Shown here in pieces: positions 36,422-45,641 of a stretch of 64,000 nucleotides of DNA. Origin of the DNA: an uncultured beta proteobacterium (GTDB taxonomy: Bacteria; Pseudomonadota; Gammaproteobacteria; Burkholderiales; Burkholderiaceae_C); NCBI GenBank assembly GCA_903930255.1, contig CAIYYA010000249.1, positions 17,000 to 80,999 of the forward strand, in the 5' to 3' direction. Position numbers and translations under genes: made by a program. Numbering within the stretch: position 1 is the first letter of the stretch; the number at the start of each line of letters is the position of its first letter. The notes below the pieces were generated by a model that worked only from the letters and a program-made list of their open reading frames with translations, was not told the DNA's origin and made no database searches.

Positions 36422-38116
36422 GTGGATGAAACTATTGGACTGAATTCGATGCTCGTGTACCTTGTTGGCGGCGGCGCACTGGTGGTCGTGTTGGGCAAGT
36501 TGAAAGCTCGCCTTGAGCTTTCGCTGGCCAAACACCGCTCGCTGGCAGGGCACCCGCGCATCGCCAGACGCATCGCAGCACTGCTGCCTGTTTACAGCTA
36601 TGACGCGGCACAGGCTTTTGGACTTGACGGCGCCACGCCAGAAGTTGTTGCGCAGAGAACAAAGGCATTTGATGACTTGACTGCGAAATTCACCCAGCGG
36701 TTTCCCAACAGCGTGAATGCCACTGTTCAGGCGAGCAGCGGACTGTCTGACCTGCAATTCATCAGCGCTTACCGAATCCCGTTCCAGTTTCGGCAATTTG
36801 CAGCAGACCGGCTGAAAATCGGCTCGTTTGTCAAATCCACCGAAGGCGTGACGGTCACAGATTTGGATGACAACCTTTTTTATGACCTGACCGGCTCTTA
36901 CGGTGTCAATCTGTTCGGCAATGATTTCTACAAGGACTGTATCGATCAGGGTGCCGACCTGGTGAGGGCTCTGGGGCCGGTGCTGGGCGCTTATCACCCG
37001 GTGGTGTTGGACAACGTGGCGCGTTTGAAGGCTATCTCCGGTATGGACGAGGTCAGCTTTCATATGTCGGGCACCGAAGCCGTGATGCAGGCCGTGCGCC
37101 TGGCGCGTTACCACAGCGCGCGCGACAAGGTGGTGCGTTTTTGCGGCTCTTACCATGGCTGGTGGGGCGATGTGCAGCCCGGCATAGGCAACCCGATCAA
37201 AGCCCGCGACACCTTCACACTGGCCGAAATGAGCGAGGCCACGCTGCGCGTTTTGCGCAAGCGCAGCGACATTGCCTGCATCTTGATCAACCCACTGCAA
37301 GCGCTGCACCCAAACGCAGCGGCACCGGGCGATTCGTCGCTGCTGGACAGCTCGCGCAAAGCCCGTTTCGACAAACCCGGCTACACCGCCTGGCTGCACG
37401 CTTTGCGAAAAATTTGCGACGACAAAGGCATTGCGCTGATCTTTGACGAGGTATTTGTCGGTTTTCGCCTGGCACCAGCTGGGGCGCAAGAATACTTCGG
37501 TGTGCGGGCAGATATCGTTACCTATGGCAAAACACTGGGAGGTGGGCTGCCCATCGGCGTGGTGTGTGGTAAGGCCCATTGGATGAAGCGTTTTAACGCG
37601 CATTTTCCAGCCGACATTTGCTTCGCCCGGGGCACCTTCAACGCCCACCCATATGTAATGGGTGCCATGAATGTTTTTCTGAAAAGCCAGGAGCGTGCAG
37701 AAATTCAAGCACTCTATGTCGATCTGGATGCCACCTGGAACCAGCGTGCACAAACGCTCAACCAACGTCTGCGCGACGAAAACCTGCCGCTTCAAGTGGC
37801 CAACTTGTCGTCGATATGGACCGTGCTTTACACCCAACCGGCATGCTACAACTGGCTGTTTCAACACTATTTACGCCTCGAAGGATTGGCATTGAGCTGG
37901 GTCGGCACAGGTCGGATCATCTTCAGTTTGAATTACAAGCAAGAAGATTTCGCTCAGGTGGTCGAACGATTTGTGCGCGCTGCACACAACATGCGTCGTG
38001 ATGGCTGGTGGCAAGCTGCGCCATCCATCACCAACCAGTCAATCAAGAGGCGCATCAGCAAAGAATTACTCCAAGCAAAATTTGGATCGAATCGAAGCGT
38101 TGCTTCTTGCGCATAA
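36422..38116 (+). CDS. Class-III PLP-dependent aminotransferase/aminomutase with N-terminal membrane anchor
   Basis: 564 residues from GTG at 36422, 7 bases after AAAGGTG; ATG at 36449 is the alternative. A hydrophobic segment (about 10-25, LVYLVGGGALVVVLGKL) suggests membrane attachment. The fold resembles glutamate-1-semialdehyde aminomutase: HMSGTEAVMQAVRLAR, FCGSYHGWWGDVQPG, LIFDEVFVGFR and the PLP lysine in TYGKTLGGGLPIG. It is larger than HemL and too divergent to call as such. The lipid-gene neighbours and membrane anchor suggest it makes or modifies an amino head group; that is inference. Confidence 0.8.
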   Translation: MDETIGLNSMLVYLVGGGALVVVLGKLKARLELSLAKHRSLAGHPRIARRIAALLPVYSYDAAQAFGLDGATPEVVAQRTKAFDDLTAKFTQRFPNSVNATVQASSGLSDLQFISAYRIPFQFRQFAADRLKIGSFVKSTEGVTVTDLDDNLFYDLTGSYGVNLFGNDFYKDCIDQGADLVRALGPVLGAYHPVVLDNVARLKAISGMDEVSFHMSGTEAVMQAVRLARYHSARDKVVRFCGSYHGWWGDVQPGIGNPIKARDTFTLAEMSEATLRVLRKRSDIACILINPLQALHPNAAAPGDSSLLDSSRKARFDKPGYTAWLHALRKICDDKGIALIFDEVFVGFRLAPAGAQEYFGVRADIVTYGKTLGGGLPIGVVCGKAHWMKRFNAHFPADICFARGTFNAHPYVMGAMNVFLKSQERAEIQALYVDLDATWNQRAQTLNQRLRDENLPLQVANLSSIWTVLYTQPACYNWLFQHYLRLEGLALSWVGTGRIIFSLNYKQEDFAQVVERFVRAAHNMRRDGWWQAAPSITNQSIKRRISKELLQAKFGSNRSVASCA

Positions 38117-38189
38117 TTTAACGAGCAATCATTTCAGTGGCGTGACAAGCAGCTCCGGGTGCCTCTTCTTTGAATTCAGTATTTAGCAT

Positions 38190-38245
38190 GTTTTATGCCA
38201 CTAGCGCTTATTCCAATTGCGTGAGCAGCTATTAAATTTGAAGCG
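38190..38245 (-). repeat. Dispersed repeat, copy f (intergenic)
   Basis: Minus strand AAATTTAATAGCTGCTCACG then CAATTGGAATAAGCGCTAGT then GGCATAAAA. It shares AATAGCTGCT, CGCAATT and AAGCGCTAG with copies c and d, in the same order. It takes up part of the 176-bp gap before corA; no gene is seen there. Confidence 0.6.
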
Positions 38246-38292
38246 CAATCAAGCGGGTCTCGGGCACTGGGTAAACTCATACGGCTATCACA

Positions 38293-39627
38293 ATGAATGA
38301 CACCACCATGACCACGCCTCTCGAAAAAGTTTCAGAAATGCTCAAAAAGCAAAAGCGCGTTCAAGTGCTGGTGCATGGGCAGAGCATGCCGCGTCAAGAC
38401 ATCGTTGAAACCCTGCTGCAAAAGCAGCAACTCGCTGAATTACACAACCTGATGTCCCAACTCCCCGCGGCAGAAATTGGCAACATCCTCGAAGCCCTGC
38501 CCCTTGAAGATGCCAAGTTGCTGTGGGCGCAAATTCCAGAGAAACGGGAGAATGACGTGCTTTGGGAGGTATCTGATAGCCGAAGAGCCGATCTGGTCGG
38601 TAGCCGTGAGCCCGCTTTCGACGAAAGTCAGATGAACGCCTTTGAATTGGTGGATGGAAAATTGCGCCAAATTCCCATCGAAAGTCGTAAAAACCTGGAA
38701 GGCTTAAAGCCAATCTGGATTGACCTACTCGGCGCAACAAAAGCCGAACGAGCTTACGTTGGCGCGCATTTCGGCCTCGCACTGCCTGATCCAGGCGACG
38801 CAACCGACCTGGAGGTCAGCACGCGCTTTCACATTGAAGAGAATGGTGAAATCCATCTTCACTCCAACTTCTTGCTTGATCGCGAAGGAAATTCACGCAG
38901 CGTTCCAGTTGCTTTTATCGTTCACATGGGAATCTTGTTTTCATTGCGCAACGAAGAACTGCCGGTTTTTCGGCTGCAGCGGCGCCGCGCAAGAACCCAA
39001 ACCGGTTATGTCACCGATTGCAATGACGTATTGTTAGATTTGTATGGGTCGGATGTCGAATACTCAGCAGACTCACTAGAGGATATTTACGCAACCTTGG
39101 GCAAGGTAGGACGACAGGTTCTGAGTGAAACCATCAGCGATGGCGAAGCTGCCGGTATTCTTGGCGACATTGCCGAAGAGGAGGACTTGAATGGACGCAT
39201 CCGTGGCAATATTCTCGACACGCAACGCGCTATCAATTTCCTGATGCGAAGCAAGATCATGTCGCCCATGCAATTTGACGATGCCAAGCAGATATTGCGC
39301 AACATTGATTCTTTGAACAGCCACACATCTTTTTTGTTCGACAAGATTAACTTCTTGATGGATGCCACCATCGGCTTTATCAACATCAACCAAAATAAAC
39401 GCATCAACCAACTGACTGTCTTCGGTGTCGTGTTTATGCCGATCAACATCTTGGCCGGGATGGGCGGCATGTCTGAGTTTTCGATGATGACGCAAGGAAT
39501 CCCATGGCCGCTGGCTTATGCGCTTTTCCTGATGGGTGCGAGTTTGATGGGTGTGGCGACATATGCCGCGTTGAAATATTTCGAAAAGCGAAAAGTCAAA
39601 GTTGAAAAAAGCAGTCCATCGCGATAA
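38293..39627 (+). CDS. CorA-family divalent-cation channel with MgtE_N-like N-terminal domain
   Basis: 444 residues. Residues about 25-105 (LLQKQQLAELHNLMSQLPAA, EIGNILEALPLEDAKLLWAQ) look like the helical MgtE N-domain. Then a CorA cytoplasmic domain (VSTRFHIEENGEIHLHSNF, VPVAFIVHMGILFSLRN) and long helix, and two C-terminal membrane segments. The usual pore motif YGMN is replaced by AGMGGMSEF between them (about 387-395). Likely Mg/Co or Zn/Ni transport; ion not decided. Its stop abuts the convergent TRAP gene end. Confidence 0.85.
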   Translation: MNDTTMTTPLEKVSEMLKKQKRVQVLVHGQSMPRQDIVETLLQKQQLAELHNLMSQLPAAEIGNILEALPLEDAKLLWAQIPEKRENDVLWEVSDSRRADLVGSREPAFDESQMNAFELVDGKLRQIPIESRKNLEGLKPIWIDLLGATKAERAYVGAHFGLALPDPGDATDLEVSTRFHIEENGEIHLHSNFLLDREGNSRSVPVAFIVHMGILFSLRNEELPVFRLQRRRARTQTGYVTDCNDVLLDLYGSDVEYSADSLEDIYATLGKVGRQVLSETISDGEAAGILGDIAEEEDLNGRIRGNILDTQRAINFLMRSKIMSPMQFDDAKQILRNIDSLNSHTSFLFDKINFLMDATIGFININQNKRINQLTVFGVVFMPINILAGMGGMSEFSMMTQGIPWPLAYALFLMGASLMGVATYAALKYFEKRKVKVEKSSPSR

Positions 39628-39629
39628 TT

Positions 39630-41459
39630 TCAACCCACCCATGCAGGCAATCCGGTCGCCAAAATCGGCAACCACGAAATCGCCAGGGTGCCGAGAAACA
39701 AAGCCAGCAGTGCCGGCAGCACTGAGGTAGCCACATAACGGATAGGTTTGCCAAACATGGCAGAAGCAAAATAGAGGTTCATGCCGGCAGGCGGACAAAG
39801 AAATCCCATTTCCATATTGGCCAGAAAAATAATGCCAAAGTGCACCGGATCAATGCCGTAACTCAGACTGACCGGCAGCAACAGCGGTACCAAAAAAACA
39901 ATTGCCGCAAAGATTTCCATCAGCGCGCCGGCAGCCAGCAAAAACACATTCAGCACCAACAGATACACAAACTTGTTGGGGATCACACTTTGCACCCATT
40001 CAATCGCAGCATTGGGCACGCCAGAATCCACCAGGTAATTGGTCAGACCCAGCGCCATGCCCAAAATCAGCATGACACTGCCGATCACCTGAGCGCATTC
40101 GTTGAGGCATTGACTGAGCAAGCGCCAGTTCAGCTCACGGTGCGCCACAGCCTGGGTCAGAATGGCGTAGCCGGCGGTGAGTGCGGCGCTCTCGGTGGGG
40201 GTGGCCAAGCCACTGACGAGTGAACCAATCGCCACCACGGGTGCCAGTATTTCCCATTTAGCGTTCCAGCTGGCTGACATCGCCAGGTGCAAATTGACCC
40301 TGGCGGGCTTTGCCGGTGAAACTTCGAGTCCGCTGCGCTTTAAATAGCCACCCACCAGCACCAAAAATGCCACCATCACGCCAGCGGGCACCAAGCCTGC
40401 CAAAAACATGGTGTTGATCGGCACCCGGGCAATGATGGCGTACATGATCAGTGGCACAGATGGCGCCAGTAGCACGCCCAGAGCGCTGGCACTGGTCACC
40501 AGACTGATGCCGCGCTGCTCAGGCAAACCGGCCTGGCGCAACAGTGGCAACAGCAGCCCACCCAAAGCAAGAATAGTGACTCCGCAGCCGCCCGTAAAGG
40601 CGGTAAAAAATGAGCAGAGAATCGCCGCAGCCAGCACCGTGCCGGTGACACCGCCGCCAAACAAAGCCAGAAACACCGCCCCCAGCCGTTGCGCTGCACC
40701 GGTGCGGGCAAACACCATGCCAGCCAAGGTGAACAGGGGCAGGGCTGGCAACGAAGGGTTCACCGTGATCTGGTAATGCGACAGCGCAACCGAGGCCAGA
40801 GGTTGCCCGTCTTGCCAAAACAGTGCCAGCGCCAGACCACCCAACACGGCAAAGATGGGGGCACCCGACAGCAGCACCGCCAGCAAGCACAGAACCCCTG
40901 GCCAGAGCAAAACGGCACAGCCATCCAACGCATCAGCCAACATGAATCCAGCAGCGGGTAGCCCTAGGCCAAAAGCCAGTTTCAACCCGACTGAGCCAGC
41001 GCAACGCGCGCCCAGTTTGGCACCCAGCAGTAAAAAACCAAATGGCATGCTGGCCTGCACCCACCACACAGGCAAGCCATACGCCAAACTGTGACTGACC
41101 TCGATTTCACTGGCAATAAAACGCCAGCTTGCCAAACCCAGTAGTCCACAAATCAGTGCTGCGCTGCCTTTGGAAAACTTCAGCACGATGGCCTGAAAAC
41201 GCGGCTTGCCGATGTGGCCAAGACTGCTGCCCAAGCTGCTCAAATGCCCATGTCGCTCAGCGGCGACTGCGCCAAACATGGCCAAAATCAAACCCAAATG
41301 CTGCACCAGCGCTGAGGCATTCTCAATGCCCCGACCCAGCAGCGGGCGCAGAACAATTTCAACCAGCGGAATCAGCGTCATCAGCAGCAAAGCCGCCGCG
41401 GACAAGCCCTCGTCAAAACGCCTGAAGCCTTGCAGACGAACTCTCCAGAGCGCTAGCAA
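39630..41459 (-). CDS. TRAP transporter fused small-large permease (DctQM)
   Basis: 609 residues, about 16 hydrophobic helices. Residues 1-170 correspond to the small DctQ-type subunit (LMTLIPLVEIVLRPLLGRG, AERHGHLSSLGSSLGHIGK), the rest to the 12-helix DctM type (FFTAFTGGCGVTILALGGLL, SGLATPTESAALTAGYAIL, MEMGFLCPPAGMNLYFASAM). The start is TTG at 41459, 2 bp after dctP, with AAGGGGAAA upstream. Works with DctP in sodium-driven uptake of a carboxylate or related solute. Confidence 0.9.
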   Translation of the reverse strand: MLALWRVRLQGFRRFDEGLSAAALLLMTLIPLVEIVLRPLLGRGIENASALVQHLGLILAMFGAVAAERHGHLSSLGSSLGHIGKPRFQAIVLKFSKGSAALICGLLGLASWRFIASEIEVSHSLAYGLPVWWVQASMPFGFLLLGAKLGARCAGSVGLKLAFGLGLPAAGFMLADALDGCAVLLWPGVLCLLAVLLSGAPIFAVLGGLALALFWQDGQPLASVALSHYQITVNPSLPALPLFTLAGMVFARTGAAQRLGAVFLALFGGGVTGTVLAAAILCSFFTAFTGGCGVTILALGGLLLPLLRQAGLPEQRGISLVTSASALGVLLAPSVPLIMYAIIARVPINTMFLAGLVPAGVMVAFLVLVGGYLKRSGLEVSPAKPARVNLHLAMSASWNAKWEILAPVVAIGSLVSGLATPTESAALTAGYAILTQAVAHRELNWRLLSQCLNECAQVIGSVMLILGMALGLTNYLVDSGVPNAAIEWVQSVIPNKFVYLLVLNVFLLAAGALMEIFAAIVFLVPLLLPVSLSYGIDPVHFGIIFLANMEMGFLCPPAGMNLYFASAMFGKPIRYVATSVLPALLALFLGTLAISWLPILATGLPAWVG

Positions 41460-41461
41460 AG

Positions 41462-42493
41462 CTATTTCCCCTTGCTGGCGCGGAAGACTTTAAGGTGCGC
41501 AAAAACTTCATCAAAAGTCTCAGCAGGAATCATCGTGCCGCGAATGCGCGGGTAGAGTTTTTCGGCCAACTCACTCCATTCGCGCATTTGCTCAGGGTTT
41601 GGACGGTTCACAACCAGGCCACGCTTTTTCATGGCATTCACGGCATCTTCAACCTCCTGGCGCGCCTTAGTGCGTATTTGCAAGCCAGCTTTATCGCCCG
41701 CCGCGCGCACCGCGGCTTGAACCGCAGGACTCATGTCATCCCAGGCTTTTTTGGTCACCACCAGCGCCCCCACGATGGGCGCCCAATTGATCTCCAGCAT
41801 GTTGGGTGCGGTGCTGTAAATTTGGCTTGCCAGCGCGAAATATGGTGTGGAGGGCACCACGTTGATCATGCCGGTCTGGATCGCCGGTAATATATCGCTG
41901 GTTTCCAAGGGCACGGGGGTGTAGCCCAAACTCTTCATGATTTCTTGCTGCTCTGATTCAGAGCCCCAGGCAAAAAATTTCATTTTTTTGTAATCGGATG
42001 GGCGAAATGCAGCGTCTTTGGAGAAGAATCGCACCCAACCCGAGTCACCCCAGGCCAGCACCACAAAGCCTTTGTCGAGAAATTTTTTCTCCATGGCTGT
42101 GCGCATTTTTTCGCGCACGTAATCCACTTCTTCCCAACTTTGAAACAGCAGTGGCAAATTTTGCAGCGCACCGATTGATGGCTCAATCTCACGCAGTCCC
42201 ACCACGGATATCAGTGCCCCTTGAAGTTGGCCGATACGCATGCGTCGCGCCAACTCGGCTTCACCCCCTTGGCTACCATCCGGATAAATCAGATATTTGG
42301 CATTGCCACCTTGAGCGGCACGCCAGACTTCACCGATTTCCTGCAATTGCTGGTGGTAGAGCGAATTTTTTGGTGCCAAAGTACCTATTCGCAACTGTTT
42401 GTCTGCGGCAGATACACATTGGGTTGTCATCACGGCGATGCCAACGAGGCAGCTAACAAGCCATTTCGGCCAGAAAAACATCGGATAGGTCAT
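41462..42493 (-). CDS. TRAP transporter solute-binding protein (DctP family)
   Basis: 343 residues with a signal peptide (cleavage after ...TQCVSA, about 29). Begins LRIGTLAPKNSLYHQQLQEI; TRAP hallmarks include the region VVLAWGDSGWVRFF and the helix around ETSDILPAIQTGMINVVPST carrying the family's ligand-contacting position. The ligand cannot be told from sequence. Follows the TatT lipoprotein gene by 14 bp. Confidence 0.9.
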   Translation of the reverse strand: MTYPMFFWPKWLVSCLVGIAVMTTQCVSAADKQLRIGTLAPKNSLYHQQLQEIGEVWRAAQGGNAKYLIYPDGSQGGEAELARRMRIGQLQGALISVVGLREIEPSIGALQNLPLLFQSWEEVDYVREKMRTAMEKKFLDKGFVVLAWGDSGWVRFFSKDAAFRPSDYKKMKFFAWGSESEQQEIMKSLGYTPVPLETSDILPAIQTGMINVVPSTPYFALASQIYSTAPNMLEINWAPIVGALVVTKKAWDDMSPAVQAAVRAAGDKAGLQIRTKARQEVEDAVNAMKKRGLVVNRPNPEQMREWSELAEKLYPRIRGTMIPAETFDEVFAHLKVFRASKGK

Positions 42494-42507
42494 TTTGAAA
42501 GGTCGAG

Positions 42508-43389
42508 TTAAAAAAGATCATCGCTTGTATCAAGCAGCCATTGCGCTCTTTCACGCATGACTTCATTGGGCAAATCGCGTCTGTGCTTGCTGACCTCCAG
42601 CGCTTGCTGAAGCAAAGCTTCAAACGACTGACGGTTACCGCTAGGCAACGCAATGCTTTCGGCTTGGGCCACATAGACAGCAGCACTTTGCCCTGCGCTG
42701 ATTAGCCGTGCCTGATCAAAATAGGCGATCGCTTGTGCGCGCGCGCCACCTGGGCGGGCTGCCTCAAAACTACCCAGCAAACTCGCCAGCGCACCATCGC
42801 CAAAATGGGGTGACGTTTGCCACGCCAAATGTGCCAGCCTTATGGCCAGCGGCAAATCAGCCACGATGTCAGGATCATCCTTGGACAGTGAAATCAAGCC
42901 ACCCCATGAAGCAGCAGCCCAATAAGCCACAGCCACTTGATCTGCAGTCAGTCGAGGCCAACTGGCTGAGTCTGGGCTTTGCAGTGACTTAGCAAACCCA
43001 GGAGACTGCTGCTCCAGCGCAGCCATGGCGTGCCGATGTGCGCGCTGGTAAAGCCGGGCTGCACGGGTGCGCAATTTGGCAGCCGCTTGACTATCCTTGC
43101 CCTCGAGCTTTTCGGCTTCAAATTGAACGAAGGCAAAGGCGTATTGCGTGAATCCGCCCGCCACGGCTTCGGCCAGTTTCAGGTTTGATGGTGTTTCACG
43201 CAACAAGGATTCAGACAGCTTAAGGTAAAACGCACTGGCCTCGCGCGCCAACACCAAATCGGTTTCCTGTGCACTGCCCTGACTGGCCAACTCATTGGCA
43301 ACCCCTTGCACAATCAAATGTCGCGGAGAACAGGCGCTTAAAAATACCACCAGCATCCACCCAATCCATGACACCCGTGTCAATTTCAT
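42508..43389 (-). CDS. TRAP-associated TatT (T-component) lipoprotein
   Basis: 293 residues from ATG at 43389, giving the lipoprotein signal MKLTRVSWIGWMLVVFLSAC (Cys20); upstream in-frame starts at 43413 and 43443 would lengthen the n-region. The mature part is an all-helical TPR-like fold with AREASAFYLKLSESLLRETP and QRAHRHAMAALEQQSPGFAK. It matches the TatT family, trimeric periplasmic lipoproteins that associate with TRAP binding proteins, and it lies directly in front of dctP. Confidence 0.8.
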   Translation of the reverse strand: MKLTRVSWIGWMLVVFLSACSPRHLIVQGVANELASQGSAQETDLVLAREASAFYLKLSESLLRETPSNLKLAEAVAGGFTQYAFAFVQFEAEKLEGKDSQAAAKLRTRAARLYQRAHRHAMAALEQQSPGFAKSLQSPDSASWPRLTADQVAVAYWAAASWGGLISLSKDDPDIVADLPLAIRLAHLAWQTSPHFGDGALASLLGSFEAARPGGARAQAIAYFDQARLISAGQSAAVYVAQAESIALPSGNRQSFEALLQQALEVSKHRRDLPNEVMRERAQWLLDTSDDLF

Positions 43390-43439
43390 GGCTGTGGCTG
43401 TGCTCTCGGTCATGAACATGGAAATTGCTGAAACATCAT

Positions 43440-44762
43440 TCAACGGCCAATCGCGTAATATTCAAACCCCATACTGCGTACCCATTGGGGGTCATAGAGA
43501 TTTCGGCCATCGAAAATGACAGGGGTTTTAAGCAAGCTCTTGATGAGCTCAAAATCGGGGCTGCGAAACTCTTTCCACTCAGTGACAATAATCAAAGCGT
43601 CAGCGTCGCGCAGCGCAGCAGTTTGAGAGTCTGCGTATTCAATGCCATCCATCTGGGAAAACGCAAGTTTTGCCTGTTCAATCGCCGCCGGATCGTAAGC
43701 AGACACAGTTGCACCGGCAGTCAGTAAGTCGCGCACAACTGAGAGGCTACTTGCTTCGCGCATATCGTCGGTGTTGGCCTTGAAAGCCAGCCCCCAAATT
43801 GCGAAATGTTTTCCTTCAAGCTGATCGCCAAACCGGGCTTTTACCTTCAAGCCCAGAATGTGTTTTTGAGCTTGATTGGCCTCCTCAACTGCTTGGAGCA
43901 CTTTGAGCTGCAGGCCCCCATCTTGAGCAGCCGATCGGATCAGCGCTTTGACATCTTTGGGAAAACAAGAGCCACCATAGCCCGCACCTGCATATAAAAA
44001 GTCGTAGCCAATACGGGGATCGCTGCCGATACCTTTTCGCACATGTTCTATGTCTGCGCCCAGTTTTTCAGCCAGATTGGCAAGCTCGTTCATAAAGCTG
44101 ATGCGTGTAGCCAGCATGGCGTTGGCCGCATATTTTGTCAGTTCTGCACTGCGAATATCCATCAAAATCAGTCGGTCGTGATGCCGCTGAAAAGGTGCAT
44201 ACAGCGCCCGCATGTTCAGAGCAGCCTGCTCATCGTCGCAACCCAGAACGATGCGACCAGGGCGCATAAAGTCTTCGATGGCAGCACCCTCCTTCAAAAA
44301 CTCAGGATTGGCAACCACACTGAAAGGGGTATTGACAGCGCGTAAATCAAGTTCTGCCTTAACGGCCTTGCGTACTGCATCTGCAGTACCAACGGGCACG
44401 GTACTTTTGTCCACCACAACCTTGTAGTCGTTCATATATTTACCGATGTTGCTTGCCGCTTGCAACACATACTGAACATCGGCGCTGCCATCTTCTCCAG
44501 GAGGCGTACCGACTGCGATGAACTGAATTGTCCCAAAGTGGGTGGCTCGTTCAATGTCATCCGTGAAATGCAGACGCCCCCCGTTGACGTTGTGTTTGAC
44601 CATCTCATTCAGACCGGGTTCGTAGATTGGAATGTACCCATCCTGTAATGATTTAATTTTTTGAGGATCCGTATCAAAACAAACCACATCGTTACCGACT
44701 TCAGCCAAGCACGCGCCTGTGACCAGGCCGACATAGCCCGTACCAATGATGGTTATCTTCAC
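43440..44762 (-). CDS. ugd: UDP-glucose 6-dehydrogenase
   Basis: 440 residues from GTG at 44762, preceded by AAGGG; upstream in-frame codons are not homologous. NAD-binding [20 protein letters not shown] at the N terminus, [33 protein letters not shown], catalytic cysteine in [12 protein letters not shown] (about 260), and [17 protein letters not shown]. Makes UDP-glucuronate for surface polysaccharide or glucuronosyl lipid. A Pho-box-like repeat lies 48-65 bp upstream, and the divergent neighbour also has one. Confidence 0.95.
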   Translation of the reverse strand: MKITIIGTGYVGLVTGACLAEVGNDVVCFDTDPQKIKSLQDGYIPIYEPGLNEMVKHNVNGGRLHFTDDIERATHFGTIQFIAVGTPPGEDGSADVQYVLQAASNIGKYMNDYKVVVDKSTVPVGTADAVRKAVKAELDLRAVNTPFSVVANPEFLKEGAAIEDFMRPGRIVLGCDDEQAALNMRALYAPFQRHHDRLILMDIRSAELTKYAANAMLATRISFMNELANLAEKLGADIEHVRKGIGSDPRIGYDFLYAGAGYGGSCFPKDVKALIRSAAQDGGLQLKVLQAVEEANQAQKHILGLKVKARFGDQLEGKHFAIWGLAFKANTDDMREASSLSVVRDLLTAGATVSAYDPAAIEQAKLAFSQMDGIEYADSQTAALRDADALIIVTEWKEFRSPDFELIKSLLKTPVIFDGRNLYDPQWVRSMGFEYYAIGR

Positions 44763-44809
44763 TTTTCTGCCCTTCAGTTTGATGCAACACTGAAGTGTCA
44801 CCAGCAGAT

Positions 44810-44827
44810 GCGAAAGTTTTGTGACAG
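44810..44827 (-). promoter_or_regulatory. Pho-box-like repeat upstream of ugd
   Basis: Minus strand CTGTCAC-AAAA-CTTTCGC; the first unit is perfect, the second has two changes. No convincing -10 at the expected place (GACACT). Paired divergently with the better site at 44874. Confidence 0.5.
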
Positions 44828-44873
44828 TTCGTTGGCAAAACGATTTGCATTTTTTGTTTTAGCCTCATCTCGC

Positions 44874-44907
44874 TTGTCACCGAAGTGTCATGCCCAATTT
44901 CTACATT
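44874..44907 (+). promoter_or_regulatory. Pho box and -10 for the membrane-protein gene at 44960
   Basis: Plus strand TTGTCAC-CGAA-GTGTCAT (44874-44891), each unit one base off, then 10 bp and TACATT (44902-44907), the same -10 and spacing as the pst promoter. About 50 bp before the ATG. Confidence 0.7.
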
Positions 44908-44959
44908 ACTCTTTAGTCGAGGCCAACCCGTGTCGCGACAAGCAACTTAAGGAGATGCT

Positions 44960-45583
44960 ATGGGTGATTTTTTGAAGAAGATTGAGATATTGCAGCAAGA
45001 CGATCATCGTTTCTATCACCAATGCCGTATCAACCAGACGCTGCACTTGATCAGTGCGCTCAGCTTCCTGGTCGCCTATGCCTTGCTTTTTGTTAACCCG
45101 GCAGCAGCCGGCATGGTGGGTTGGCTGGTGGGCATGGTGACGCGTCAATCCGGGCATCTATTTTTTGAGCCACGTGGCTACGACTCCATTAATCAAGCAA
45201 CCTATGCGCACAAGGAATCCATCAAGGCGGGCTACAACATGCGCCGCAAGGCTGTCTTGATTTCGGTATGGTTGGCTCTGCCGACTTTGCTTGCCTTGAG
45301 CCCAAGTTTGTTTGGATCCATCGAACCCGCTGTGGGGCTGAGCGGCTGGATGCATGATGTGGGTCTTTTATGGTTGGCTTTGGGAGCCGGTGGCCTGCTG
45401 TTTCGCACCCTGCATCTGTTTTTCCTGCGCGGCCCAGCATGGGGCATGGCTTGGTTCTGCAAAATTTTGCTAGACCCCTTTCACAATGTAGCCAACTACT
45501 GGAACTCGCCGATTGCCTTGCTCCGCGGGCAGCGCTATGACCCCTTGGATTCATGCAAAAAAGAGCTCCACACCAGCCTGTGA
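44960..45583 (+). CDS. Unknown multi-pass membrane protein with Pho box
   Basis: 207 residues; AAGGAG about 8 bases before the ATG. Cytoplasmic N terminus of about 30 residues, then hydrophobic segments near 30-60, 98-120 and 130-155. Conserved-looking polar patches: TRQSGHLFFEPRGYD, ATYAHKESIKAGYNMRRK and WFCKILLDPFHNVANYWNSP, with several histidines that could bind metal, as in membrane hydroxylase or desaturase-like enzymes. I do not recognise the family with confidence. Divergent from ugd, both with Pho-type sites. Confidence 0.75.
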   Translation: MGDFLKKIEILQQDDHRFYHQCRINQTLHLISALSFLVAYALLFVNPAAAGMVGWLVGMVTRQSGHLFFEPRGYDSINQATYAHKESIKAGYNMRRKAVLISVWLALPTLLALSPSLFGSIEPAVGLSGWMHDVGLLWLALGAGGLLFRTLHLFFLRGPAWGMAWFCKILLDPFHNVANYWNSPIALLRGQRYDPLDSCKKELHTSL

Positions 45584-45641
45584 CGACGCAAATGCCGAGC
45601 TGTTTTTGAACACCGGCAAGTCCTCAGCGAGCGCCTGTTAC

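Noticed and set aside
38133..38150. Minus-strand TTGTCAC-GCCA-CTGAAAT
   Set aside because: Points into the 3' end of the aminotransferase gene with no minus-strand gene to serve.
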